Numbered from the stretch's first letter, positions 25,306 through 33,115 are shown. The stretch: 41,499 bases of DNA from Rhizosphaericola sp047606825 (GCA_047606825.1 JASGDY010000025.1:1-41499), one strand, 5' to 3'. Notes: a model not told the origin generated them from the letters alone. Program-made: numbers and translations.

Positions 25306-25996
25306 CGGCAACATATTATTGGTGGAGGACGAAGAAAACCTCCACGAAACCTTAAAGCTCAACCTGGAACTCGAGGGTTACACCGTCACATCGGCTTACG
25401 ACGGCCTACAGGCGACCAGGGCAGCCATGGGCGAATATTTTGACCTCATCATCATGGACATCATGATTCCCGAAATAAACGGCATCAACGTAACCGAAAC
25501 CCTACGCTTACAACACATCGAATCGCCCATCCTGATATTGAGTGCCAAAAACACCAGCCAGGACAAGGTTTTGGGTTTGAAAAAAGGTGCGGACGATTAT
25601 CTGACCAAGCCGTTTGACCTGGAGGAACTGCTGTTGCGCGTCAAGAAACTCATCATCAAAAACCGGAAGATACAGGACAAGGACACCGTCAGCGACACCT
25701 ACACTTTTGGACACAACAAAATAGAATTTGCCTCCCAACAGGCGCAGACCTGGCAAGGGCAGACAATCGAGCTGAGCAAAAAAGAAGCCATGCTCCTCAA
25801 GCTGCTCGTCGAAAACAAAAACGAGGTCGTCACCCGCGAAAAGATATTGCAGGTCGTCTGGGGCTACAGCGTCTACCCGGCGACACGCACCATCGACAAC
25901 TTCATCCTCAACTTCCGGAAATACTTCGAAAAAGACAGTAAGAACCCCGACCATTTCCATTCGGTCAGAGGCGTCGGTTACAAATACACGGATTAA
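25295..25996 (+). CDS. OmpR-family response regulator
   Basis: This 233-residue protein has a receiver domain with acidic residues ED (11-12), the phosphoacceptor D55 in LIIMDIMIPE and K105 in LTKPFD. A winged-helix DNA-binding domain (about 130-230) ends in the typical RGVGYKYTD. It is the cognate partner of the kinase that overlaps it. The target genes are unknown; the Fe-S carrier gene follows 23 nt downstream and may be cotranscribed without being a target. Confidence 0.95.
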   Translation: MEYNGNILLVEDEENLHETLKLNLELEGYTVTSAYDGLQATRAAMGEYFDLIIMDIMIPEINGINVTETLRLQHIESPILILSAKNTSQDKVLGLKKGADDYLTKPFDLEELLLRVKKLIIKNRKIQDKDTVSDTYTFGHNKIEFASQQAQTWQGQTIELSKKEAMLLKLLVENKNEVVTREKILQVVWGYSVYPATRTIDNFILNFRKYFEKDSKNPDHFHSVRGVGYKYTD

Positions 25997-26019
25997 AGTA
26001 AAAAGACAAAAGTGAAAAA
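25994..26019. repeat. Copy of the dispersed A-rich intergenic repeat
   Basis: It reads TTAAAGTAAAAAGACAAAAG, beginning within the response regulator stop and ending directly at the ATG of the Fe-S carrier gene. Confidence 0.55.
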
Positions 26020-26364
26020 ATGGAAACAACGACAACAGCACCCATCTCCATATCGCCCACAGCAGCGATAGAATTTAAAAACCTGTTGCAGGAAAGCCCC
26101 GCAGGAAGTGACCAGTATCTCCGTGTCGGCGTCAAAGGCGGCGGTTGTAGCGGGCTGAGCTACCTATTGGGTTTTGACGATGCCAACGATACCGACCTTT
26201 TGTTTGAAATTAATGGTATCCCCTGCGCCATCAACAAAAACCATCTTCTGTATCTCCAAGGACTTGAGATCGACTGGCACAACGACCTGAACGCCCGCGG
26301 ATTTGTGTTCAACAATCCCAATGCGTCGTCCAGTTGCGGCTGTGGCAGCTCTTTCTCGGTGTAA
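26020..26364 (+). CDS. A-type iron-sulfur carrier (HesB/IscA/SufA family)
   Basis: This 114-residue protein has the three conserved cysteines of A-type carriers: C43 in VKGGGCSGLSY and C106/C108 in SSCGCGSSF. These proteins bind and hand over Fe-S clusters or iron during cluster assembly in the cytoplasm. Its length is normal. No suf or isc genes are adjacent, so the subtype is left open. Its stop is 9 nt from the convergent prfC stop, with no obvious terminator between. Confidence 0.93.
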   Translation: METTTTAPISISPTAAIEFKNLLQESPAGSDQYLRVGVKGGGCSGLSYLLGFDDANDTDLLFEINGIPCAINKNHLLYLQGLEIDWHNDLNARGFVFNNPNASSSCGCGSSFSV

Positions 26365-26373
26365 GTTTTTCGC

Positions 26374-27972
26374 TTACGTGATCTCCTGCTTGTGTATCTC
26401 GCTCGTGAAATGGAACTGGATTTCGGGATTGTTCCGGATTTCGGTGTCGAGAAACCATTCGCTCTGGGCAAGATAGACAGGCTGGCCGTCCTTGTCCTCC
26501 GCGGAATTGGTCTGTTTGAATCGCAGGAAATCCTGCAACTTGGCAGTGTTGTCACTGGTCAGCCAGCAAGCCTTGTAAAACGGCATAGGGCGGAACTCGA
26601 CCGATGCTCCATATTCGTGTAAAAGGCGGTATTGGATGACCTCAAACTGCAATTCACCCACACAACCGATGACCTTTTTAGTACCACCAAACTGCGTGAA
26701 CAACTGCGCAACGCCTTCGTCCGTCAACTGGCTGACACCTTTTTCCATTTGTTTGGTTTTCATCGGGTCCTTGTTGACCAGCTCCTTGAAAATTTCGGGT
26801 GAGAAGGACGGAATGCCCGTAAAATAAAAGTCCTCCCCTTCCGTCAGCGTATCGCCAATCTTGAAGTTACCCGTATCGAAGAGACCGATCACGTCGCCCG
26901 GATACGCATTGTCGATAATGTCCTTGCTACGCGCCAGGAAACTGTACGGCGTACTGAAACGCAGGTTCTTGTCGAGACGCACGTGGTGATAATATTTGTT
27001 CCTTTCAAACTCGCCGCTACAGATACGCAAAAAGGCAATGCGGTCGCGGTGTTTCGGGTCGAGGTTGGCATGTATCTTAAACACAAACCCGCTGAACTTG
27101 TTTTCCTTGGGCTGCACGATACGCGTACTAACGGTGCGCGGCAACGGCCCGGGTGCTATCTGTATAAAGGTGTTGAGCAGTTCACGTACACCGAAGTTGT
27201 TGATGGCACTTCCGAAAAACACAGGAGCGACCTGCCCTTCCAGATACGCTTTTTCGTCCAGCTCGCCATAGACGCCGTCAATCAGTTCCACATCCTCGCG
27301 CAGCAGCACTGCGTCCGGTTCGCCTACTTTTTGGTCCAATATATGGTCGGACAGGTCGTGAATCATCACGGAATCGTCGTCCGTCGCCTTGGTGTTGGGC
27401 GAAAACAACAACAGGTTTTTGTCGCGGAGGTTGTACACACCCTTGAAATCCTTGCCACTGTTGATGGGCCAGGTCATCGGGTGTAGGCTCAGTTTGAGTT
27501 CGTTTTCTATCTCTTCCAACAAGTCAAAACGGTTCTTGCCGTCACGGTCCATTTTGTTGACAAATACAATGACAGGCGTGTTGCGCATCCGACAGACCTC
27601 GATAAGCCTGCGCGTCTGGTCTTCCACACCGTTGACACTATCGATGACCAATACGACGCTGTCCACGGCGGTCAGCGTGCGGTAAGTATCTTCCGCAAAA
27701 TCCTTGTGGCCGGGGGTATCGAGCAGGTTGATGAGGAAACCCTCGTATTCAAAAGACATGACCGACGTCGCCACGGAGATACCGCGTTGGCGTTCAATCT
27801 CCATGAAGTCGCTCGTCGCACCTTTCTTGATTTTGTTGCTTTTGACGGCACCCGCGGTCTGGATGGCACCGCCGAAAAGCAGGAATTTTTCGGTCAGGGT
27901 CGTCTTACCGGCATCGGGGTGGGATATGATGGCGAAGGTTTTCCTCCGTTTGATTTCTTTCTCGTTGTTCAT
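26374..27972 (-). CDS. prfC: Peptide chain release factor 3
   Basis: This 532-residue translational GTPase has the P-loop HPDAGKTT (18-25), the switch I region with RGISV, DTPGHKDFAEDTYRTL (G3), and NKMDR (G4). RF3-specific downstream domains include CSGEFERNKYYHHVRLDK and a C-terminal domain with GVAQLF and VGELQFEVIQYRL. RF3 recycles RF1/RF2 from the ribosome after peptide release. The ATG at 27972 is chosen because the in-frame extension of eight codons comes from the A-rich repeat. It is distinguished from EF-G by its length and the DFMEIERQRGIS sequence. Confidence 0.95.
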   Translation of the reverse strand: MNNEKEIKRRKTFAIISHPDAGKTTLTEKFLLFGGAIQTAGAVKSNKIKKGATSDFMEIERQRGISVATSVMSFEYEGFLINLLDTPGHKDFAEDTYRTLTAVDSVVLVIDSVNGVEDQTRRLIEVCRMRNTPVIVFVNKMDRDGKNRFDLLEEIENELKLSLHPMTWPINSGKDFKGVYNLRDKNLLLFSPNTKATDDDSVMIHDLSDHILDQKVGEPDAVLLREDVELIDGVYGELDEKAYLEGQVAPVFFGSAINNFGVRELLNTFIQIAPGPLPRTVSTRIVQPKENKFSGFVFKIHANLDPKHRDRIAFLRICSGEFERNKYYHHVRLDKNLRFSTPYSFLARSKDIIDNAYPGDVIGLFDTGNFKIGDTLTEGEDFYFTGIPSFSPEIFKELVNKDPMKTKQMEKGVSQLTDEGVAQLFTQFGGTKKVIGCVGELQFEVIQYRLLHEYGASVEFRPMPFYKACWLTSDNTAKLQDFLRFKQTNSAEDKDGQPVYLAQSEWFLDTEIRNNPEIQFHFTSEIHKQEIT

Positions 27973-27981
27973 TGTATTATT

Positions 27982-27999
27982 AAAGTAAAAAGGCAAAAA
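27982..27999. repeat. Copy of the dispersed A-rich intergenic repeat
   Basis: It reads AAAGTAAAAAGGCAAAAA, the consensus form, 10 nt upstream of the prfC start on the other strand. Confidence 0.6.
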
Positions 28000-28040
28000 T
28001 GGAGGGTATATTTCAAAATCTCTTTTACTTCATATATTTC

Positions 28041-28109
28041 GGTCGCTGCGGACACCGCGATAGGTAGAACCACTACAGGCGCGGTGCCTGCACCCGCCAG
28101 CGAAAATTT
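28041..28109 (-). repeat. Member of the AATTTTCGCTGG hairpin repeat family
   Basis: Read on the minus strand it starts with AAATTTTCGCTGG and ends in CGCGGTGTCCGCAGCG. The start and overall length (69 nt) match the 30171-30240 copy. It fills part of the gap between prfC and the CBS gene. Confidence 0.5.
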
Positions 28110-28266
28110 AGAAATACACCCAAAAATGAAAAGCCAAAAACGGTGTGCAAAGGTAGCGTTTTCCATTCTTTTCGGGGATGCGGCGGGTTATTTCTTAGAA
28201 AAAAGAACGGTTTCCGCCCTTGATATCCCTTTTTGGCGTAATATTGTTGTAACCGTAATCTATACA

Positions 28267-29595
28267 ATGACGTTTCAGTTAATTGCGACAATATTTTTGA
28301 TATTGGCAAATGGTTTTTTTGTGGCAGCGGAATTTGCAATCGTCAAAGTCCGTTCGACACAGCTAAACGACCCTTCCAAAGCCGCCTCCAAAGCGACCTT
28401 GGCGGCCAAGCAGGTAACTGCAAACCTGGACAACTACTTGGCGGCAACACAATTGGGAATTACCATTGCCTCCCTTGCACTCGGCTGGGTTGGAGAGGAA
28501 GTCACGACCGAGATGCTATTGAAGTTTCTCGGACTGTTCAACATCGACATCGCACCTTATATCCTTAACAAACTCTCGGTTATTCTTGGTTTTGCGCTGA
28601 TAACGATTTTGCATATTGTTTTTGGCGAACTGGCACCCAAGTCGGTCGCCATCCGCAAGGCGGTCAACACCACGCTGTTTGTGGCCATTCCTTTGCGTGT
28701 TTTTTATTTTGTGTTCCGTCCTTTCATCTGGATGCTGAACAGAATGGCAAATGCAATACTTCGGCTTATCGGCATCTCGCCTGTACAAGAACAGGATATC
28801 CATTCCGAAGAAGAAATCAAGCTGATACTTTCCGAAAGCGGCGAAGGCGGTGCCATCGAGGACTCGGAAGTCGAACTTATCCAGAACGTATTTGACTTTG
28901 ACACCCGCCGCGTCCGGGAAATATCCGTCCACCGGAAAGACATCTGCGGTATCGACATCAACCTTCCCTTTGAAAAAATCATTGATTTCGTAACACAGGA
29001 AGGCTATTCCCGTTATCCGGTGTACAACGAAAAATTCAACGACGTGCTCGGTATCCTCTACGTCAAGGACTTGTTGCAGGCACTGCACAAAGACCAACGC
29101 ACCGACATCCGAACCATCCTACGTCCAGCCTATTTCATCCCGGACAGCATGAAAATCAAGGACTTATTAAAAACATTCCAAAAGGAACACAACCAGTTGG
29201 CAATGGTAACGGACGAATACGGCGACATCGCCGGGCTGGTCACGATGGAAGACATCCTCGAAGAGCTCGTCGGCGACATCCAGGACGAACACGACGCGGA
29301 ACTCCCCATCGTGGAACAACAGCCCGACGGCAGCTACCTCGTACTTGCGCACGAATCCATCGACGACCTCAACGAACTCCTACCGATACAGCTTCCGACA
29401 AGCGACCATTACAGCACACTTTCCGGACTCATCACGTACCACCACGGTTCGGTGCCCGTCGAGGGCGAGACACTGGAACAGGACGGATACCGGATGGCCA
29501 TCCTCAAAATGTACCGCAGCTCTGTCGAAAAAGTAATACTGAAACCAATCGCTACGCAGGAAAAAGACGAGGCGGAATCGGAAGAAGAAAATTGA
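28267..29595 (+). CDS. CNNM/CorC-like membrane protein (DUF21, CBS pair, CorC_HlyC domain)
   Basis: This 442-residue protein begins with a DUF21 membrane domain of three to four helices (about 1-180) with ANGFFVAAEFAIVK and FGELAPKS. A CBS pair follows (about 195-330; SRYPVYNEKFNDVLGILYVKDLL and LAMVTDEYGDIAGLVTMEDILEELVGDI), and the protein ends in a CorC_HlyC domain. Relatives are magnesium/cobalt transporters or efflux proteins. In Bacteroidota the gliding protein GldE is also a member, so function stays open. Although an open frame extends further upstream, the ATG at 28267 is the start because the extension crosses a hairpin repeat and antisense prfC. Confidence 0.9.
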   Translation: MTFQLIATIFLILANGFFVAAEFAIVKVRSTQLNDPSKAASKATLAAKQVTANLDNYLAATQLGITIASLALGWVGEEVTTEMLLKFLGLFNIDIAPYILNKLSVILGFALITILHIVFGELAPKSVAIRKAVNTTLFVAIPLRVFYFVFRPFIWMLNRMANAILRLIGISPVQEQDIHSEEEIKLILSESGEGGAIEDSEVELIQNVFDFDTRRVREISVHRKDICGIDINLPFEKIIDFVTQEGYSRYPVYNEKFNDVLGILYVKDLLQALHKDQRTDIRTILRPAYFIPDSMKIKDLLKTFQKEHNQLAMVTDEYGDIAGLVTMEDILEELVGDIQDEHDAELPIVEQQPDGSYLVLAHESIDDLNELLPIQLPTSDHYSTLSGLITYHHGSVPVEGETLEQDGYRMAILKMYRSSVEKVILKPIATQEKDEAESEEEN

Positions 29596-29629
29596 TTTGA
29601 GATTTGTAGATTTGAAAATGGTTCTGCTC

Positions 29630-29707
29630 TCATTAAGCCTTGGGCGTTAGGCATTGAGCGTTGCCTATTCAGCATTAAGCTTTTTTAGCTTTTGCCTTTT
29701 TACTTTG
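29630..29707. repeat. Composite A-rich intergenic repeat, complete copy
   Basis: The plus strand holds GCCTTGGGCGTTAGGCATTG and CATTAAGC words (29636-29680), followed by TTTTGCCTTTTTACTTTG (29690-29707). This is the clearest case of the two halves of the repeat lying side by side, immediately before a small gene. Confidence 0.6.
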
Positions 29708-29711
29708 AAAA

Positions 29712-29945
29712 ATGGAAAAAGAAATATTTGAATTTATCGTCCTCAGCCTGGACAACGACAAAAGATACCGCATCATCCTATCGGCAACGCCGGAAACGTC
29801 CCGAAGGGAATTGATAGTACGTGCCAAGAAAGACATTGGCACCATCAACTTTATCGAGGAAAGTTTCCGGATGATTGACAAAATGGATTACCTCCGCTAT
29901 TTTCTGGAGCTCGCCGGCAGACCAATGGTCATCGAGCTAAAATAA
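29712..29945 (+). CDS. Small hypothetical protein
   Basis: This 77-residue open frame (MEKEIFEFIVLSLDNDKRYR...) has balanced composition, regular alternation of charged and hydrophobic residues and codon use like its neighbours. It has no signal peptide or membrane helix. I do not recognise the family. A composite repeat lies directly upstream, a place where real starts in this window are often found. The 116-nt gap from the CBS gene would allow cotranscription. Confidence 0.5.
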   Translation: MEKEIFEFIVLSLDNDKRYRIILSATPETSRRELIVRAKKDIGTINFIEESFRMIDKMDYLRYFLELAGRPMVIELK

Positions 29946-30170
29946 CGACCCAACATTGCACCTGCTGCCTGCCAGCCCTGAAATAGAAATAATCGACCTT
30001 CAAAATAGAGGCGCATCGACCACAAAACAGATTTACCGTCAAAAATGCCGCAAAAATCCGCAAAATTGGCACATTTCGCTTCATTTTTCATCCGACAAGG
30101 GGAACGCCGATTATCCTAACTCGGGCGAGACATCCATCCTGGGCGCATTTACCTTCGGTAAGAATAGTTC

Positions 30171-30240
30171 AAATTTTCGCTGGTGGCTGGAGATACCAAG
30201 CCATTAGGGCCACTAGTGGTCGGTGAGGACACCGACCACC
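30171..30240 (+). repeat. Member of the AATTTTCGCTGG hairpin repeat family
   Basis: It begins with AAATTTTCGCTGG and ends with a perfect hairpin, GTGGTCGGTG (30216-30225) and CACCGACCAC (30230-30239) around AGGA. It is 70 nt long and partly alignable to 28041-28109. Confidence 0.6.
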
Positions 30241-30293
30241 ATATTCATATAACATGCAAAGATTTGAAATAAACCCTCCATCCTTGTATACCG

Positions 30294-30324
30294 TTTTCGA
30301 ATAAAAAATTTAATGTACGTTTGG
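30294..30324 (+). promoter_or_regulatory. deoR promoter carrying the fucosidase-promoter motif
   Basis: TTTT at 30294-30297, an 18-nt spacer and the -7 box TACGTTTG (30316-30323) match the geometry of the fucosidase promoter. The segment 30299-30324 is identical to 12942-12967 at 24 of 26 positions. Only one arm is present here; the fucosidase site has an inverted pair. Confidence 0.65.
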
Positions 30325-30361
30325 GGGGAAATAAATCTAAAGTCGAAAAACTTGCGTCAAT

Positions 30362-31111
30362 ATGCTCAAAAAAGAAAGAGAATATTTCATACTCCAGCAG
30401 CTCAACATACACAACAAGGTCTTGGTGTCGGACTTGTGCGAGACAATGAACGTATCGGAAGATACCATCAGACGTGACCTGCAAACGCTTTCGGACAATG
30501 GAAAACTGATGAAAGTCCACGGCGGTGCGCTTTCCAATTCCTTCGGCGGAAGCCACCTCGTCAGAAACCCGGTCTATGCACAACACGACAAAGTATCCAT
30601 CGCACAGAAGGCCGTCGGCCTCATGCGGGACGGAATGCTGATATTGATGACAGGCGGGTCGACCATCGCAGAAATGATCCGCCATCTCCCAAAAGACCTC
30701 AACGCTACCTTTGTCACGCCCAGCCTGACATCAGCCGTCGCATTGACCACCTATACCAGTTGCCAAGTGATCTTCATCGGCAACACCATCCTCAACACCA
30801 CGAAGATGGCGGTCGGCTCCGAGGTATTCCAAAAGTTGCAGAACATCCACGCAGACCTGGCCTTTATCGGCACCAACAGCGTAGACATCGAGCATGGACT
30901 GACCGACACCGACTGGGAAATATTGGAAGTGAAAAGAGCCATGATGAAAGCCTCCGAACATACGGTACTATTGGCGATTTCCGAAAAACTCAATACGCAC
31001 CAACGTCTTACCTGTTGCCAAATTGACGACATCGATATACTGATTACCGAGCTTCCCACAACAGACAGTTTGCTACAGCCCTATATCCAAAAAGGCATCA
31101 CCGTCTTGTAA
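30362..31111 (+). CDS. DeoR-family transcriptional regulator
   Basis: This 249-residue protein has the DeoR winged helix at about 1-56, with VSEDTIRRDLQTLSDNGKLMKVHGGAL. A C-terminal DeoRC sensor domain contains MTGGSTIAEMIRHL, FIGNTILNTTKMAVGS, AFIGTNSVDIEHGLTDTDWEILEVKRAMM and VLLAISEKL. The family usually represses sugar genes and responds to phosphorylated sugars. E. coli FucR is one member, which makes the motif shared with the fucosidase promoter notable. No transport or kinase genes adjoin it. Autoregulation is inferred from that motif in its own promoter. Confidence 0.93.
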   Translation: MLKKEREYFILQQLNIHNKVLVSDLCETMNVSEDTIRRDLQTLSDNGKLMKVHGGALSNSFGGSHLVRNPVYAQHDKVSIAQKAVGLMRDGMLILMTGGSTIAEMIRHLPKDLNATFVTPSLTSAVALTTYTSCQVIFIGNTILNTTKMAVGSEVFQKLQNIHADLAFIGTNSVDIEHGLTDTDWEILEVKRAMMKASEHTVLLAISEKLNTHQRLTCCQIDDIDILITELPTTDSLLQPYIQKGITVL

Positions 31112-31191
31112 CCTACTCGCAACAGAACAACCTTCCCAAAACATTCCCTGTGCTTGTTTGTTGTAATAATGAACCGACAAATTACAACGAC

Positions 31192-31527
31192 ATGAGCGAC
31201 ATACCCAATATTCCTGAAATGACAACCTTGGTCGAATGTATAAACACTCTAAAGAAGGAAGGATACACCAAGGAATACCAGGTAAAAAAAGGAAAACTGA
31301 CAGATCCGCACGACAACGAGACCTTCTCTCCCGACCAAATCGCCATTGACAATTTTTATCGCTTCGAAGGCGAAAGCAATCCTTCCGACAGTGCCATACT
31401 CTATGCCATTTCTACCCGTACCGACGCCAAAGGCATATTGGTAGACGCCTATGGCACTTACTCGGATGAAGCTACCGATATATTCTTCAAGACCGTGGCT
31501 CAGATTTCCAAAAAGATTAGGGAATGA
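31192..31527 (+). CDS. Small protein of the family often mis-named phosphoribosylpyrophosphate synthetase
   Basis: This 111-residue protein matches a small Bacteroidota family. It has LVECINTLKKEGYTKEY, DNFYRFEGESNPSDSAILYAIS and KGILVDAYGTYSDEATDIFF. Databases commonly label such proteins as PRPP synthetase, but the length is about one third of a real one, and no PRPP-binding motif is present. Function is unknown. The ATG at 31192 is chosen over a GTG 14 codons upstream, whose extension is Cys- and Asn-rich. It lies 80 nt after deoR and may be cotranscribed. Confidence 0.75.
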   Translation: MSDIPNIPEMTTLVECINTLKKEGYTKEYQVKKGKLTDPHDNETFSPDQIAIDNFYRFEGESNPSDSAILYAISTRTDAKGILVDAYGTYSDEATDIFFKTVAQISKKIRE

Positions 31528-31678
31528 AATGCTAGCGTCCTCATTTCTTAAAGTCGTTGCACCTGTTCCAAATGGCAAGGGAACGCTCAATTTTTTTGTG
31601 ACCCTGTTCCGGTTTTCTAAGAAAAAATCTGTTATATAGTGTGCTAGGGATAAAGTAGTGCAGATTAGTGTCATTGCG

Positions 31679-31734
31679 GTTGGTGAGGACACCAACGGCT
31701 GCGGTGCTTGCCGAGGCGCGTGTCTTCACGTGCC
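31679..31734. repeat. Pair of hairpins with GTG-NNNN-CAC tips
   Basis: GTTGGTG-AGGA-CACCAAC (31679-31696) is a perfect 7-bp stem. GGCGCGTG-TCTT-CACGTGCC (31715-31734) is an 8-bp stem with one G-T pair. The first has the same tip as the hairpin at 30216-30239. The pair lies in the 542-nt gap between 31527 and 32070. Confidence 0.6.
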
Positions 31735-31794
31735 ACACACTAGCCTATCCGTTGCACAGTATGAAATCAGAAATTGTTCACCCGACCAAAAATT

Positions 31795-31832
31795 CTAACA
31801 TTTCTTTACCACTATACGCCTTTAAATGTTAG
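31795..31832. repeat. Inverted repeat in the gap before the agmatinase-family gene
   Basis: CTAACATTT (31795-31803) and AAATGTTAG (31824-31832) are perfect 9-bp arms around a 20-nt loop. CCTTTTATT follows, so it could weakly end a transcript from the left. No gene is supported elsewhere in 31528-31866. Confidence 0.4.
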
Positions 31833-31866
31833 CCTTTTATTAAAAAACGCATTTTTCCGAAAAACA

Positions 31867-31898
31867 TTGCACAAAGACCGATTTAATACCTATCTTTG
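31867..31898 (+). promoter_or_regulatory. Bacteroidetes-type promoter
   Basis: TTG (31867-31869) and TATCTTTG (31891-31898) are separated by 21 nt. The -7 box is a perfect match to TAnnTTTG. The predicted start is near 31905. Confidence 0.75.
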
Positions 31899-31904
31899 TG
31901 GGAA

Positions 31905-31973
31905 GTAGTCAATTTTCTCATAAGCAGTTAGTTTTAGTTTGCGGCCCCGATTTCTATCGGGGCCTATGTTTTT
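31905..31973 (+). ncRNA. Candidate small RNA or attenuated leader
   Basis: A good promoter is followed after about 40 nt by an intrinsic terminator (31943-31973). This implies a discrete transcript of roughly 70 nt that begins GGAAGTAGTCAATTT. It either is an independent small RNA or is the attenuator of the agmatinase-family gene, whose ATG lies at 32070. No start codon with a useful reading frame is present, and I do not recognise an Rfam family. Confidence 0.45.
31943..31973 (+). terminator. Intrinsic terminator upstream of the agmatinase-family gene
   Basis: GGCCCCGAT (31943-31951) and ATCGGGGCC (31956-31964) form a perfect 9-bp stem with loop TTCT, followed by TATGTTTTTA. Confidence 0.85.
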
Positions 31974-32069
31974 ATATATAACGGAGCAAGCTCCAAAGTT
32001 GTGGTATCGGACAGAAATGAACCAAAATCCGTTTTCTGTTCTATTTTCGCAGTCAATATTCGAAAGATT

Positions 32070-33113
32070 ATGGTGGACTTAAGCATATTTGATCCCAATG
32101 CCGCAGGCAATCCGCAGTACAATATTTTTGGATTGCCGTTTTCCGAAGACGACGCCCGGTTGGTGATACAGCCCGTTCCATGGGAGGCGACTGTCAATAT
32201 CTACCCCGGCACAGCCAGGTGCATCACCAGCATCATGCGGCACAGCATACACCTTGACTTGTGGTGGAAGGACCATCCCAACCTATGGAAACAGGGAATC
32301 CATATCCGCGAATCCAACCAGAAAATACTCCTCAAAAGCGACTACCTGCGCAAAGAAGCAGAACTCTTGGTCGGCTATACCTGCTGCGGCAAGGCGGTCT
32401 GCGACAATGACTTCATGCAGAGAAACCTAAAGGAAATCAATGCCGGGAGCGCTTACCTCAATACTTGGGTGTACGACCATACCAAAACCATCTTGGACAA
32501 GGGCAAGCTGGCGGCACTGCTAGGCGGCGACCACAGCATCTGTTTCGGCTTCGTACAGGCACTTTCCGAGATACATGCCGATTTTGGTATCCTGCAAATC
32601 GACGCACACTGTGACCTCCGCAAAAACTTTGAAGGTTTTACCTATTCGCACGCAAGCATCATGCGCAACATACTCGACAGTTTTCCCCAAGTATCCAAAC
32701 TGGTACAAGTCGGCATCCGTGATTTCTGCGAGGAGGAATGCAGCTATCTGCACGCCAATACCGACAGGGTTAAAACCTTTTTCGACGAGGATCTGAACGA
32801 CCGCCTCGACCTTGGCGAGTCATGGTCTGCGATTGCCCGCTCGATCGTGGACGAGCTGCCACAACAGGTGTACATCTCCTTTGACATCGATGGGCTGAAA
32901 CCCTATTACTGTCCCAGCACCAACATGCCCATCGTCGGCGGGCTAGAATACAACCAGTTGAAAACGATTTTCAAACTCATGAAAAAAGCAGGAAAAACCA
33001 TCATCGGATTTGACCTATGCGAGATCGGAAACGGACGTATAGGCACCGATGCCCAGGTAGGTGCCTATATCCTATGGGACCTCTGCAACCAAATCCTCCA
33101 CAGCAACTCCTGA
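32070..33113 (+). CDS. Agmatinase/arginase-family (ureohydrolase) protein
   Basis: This 347-residue protein matches the Bacteroidota agmatinase-family group, with MVDLSIFDPNAAGNPQYNIFG at the start and PVPWEATV. The manganese ligands are present: H155 in GGDHSICFG, D178/H180/D182 in QIDAHCDLR and D272/D274 in SFDIDGLKP. Ureohydrolases release urea from arginine or agmatine, or formamide from formiminoglutamate. K277 replaces the Asp usual in the DGLDP motif, so substrate or activity may differ. The ATG at 32070 is the family start; a start 23 codons upstream would be too near the terminator. The membrane-protein gene follows 2 nt downstream. Confidence 0.85.
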   Translation: MVDLSIFDPNAAGNPQYNIFGLPFSEDDARLVIQPVPWEATVNIYPGTARCITSIMRHSIHLDLWWKDHPNLWKQGIHIRESNQKILLKSDYLRKEAELLVGYTCCGKAVCDNDFMQRNLKEINAGSAYLNTWVYDHTKTILDKGKLAALLGGDHSICFGFVQALSEIHADFGILQIDAHCDLRKNFEGFTYSHASIMRNILDSFPQVSKLVQVGIRDFCEEECSYLHANTDRVKTFFDEDLNDRLDLGESWSAIARSIVDELPQQVYISFDIDGLKPYYCPSTNMPIVGGLEYNQLKTIFKLMKKAGKTIIGFDLCEIGNGRIGTDAQVGAYILWDLCNQILHSNS

Positions 33114-33115
33114 CC

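Larger units (their letters stand above)
29946..30361. other. Intergenic region before deoR
   Basis: No gene is supported. It contains a hairpin repeat (30171-30240) with a perfect 10-bp stem at its end, and then the deoR promoter. The first 200 nt show no clear structure; short open frames there have no recognisable product. Confidence 0.5.

Noticed and set aside
27706..28266. A 187-codon N-terminal extension of the CBS/DUF21 gene.
   Set aside because: It runs antisense to prfC and through a hairpin repeat. The DUF21 domain starts exactly at the ATG at 28267.
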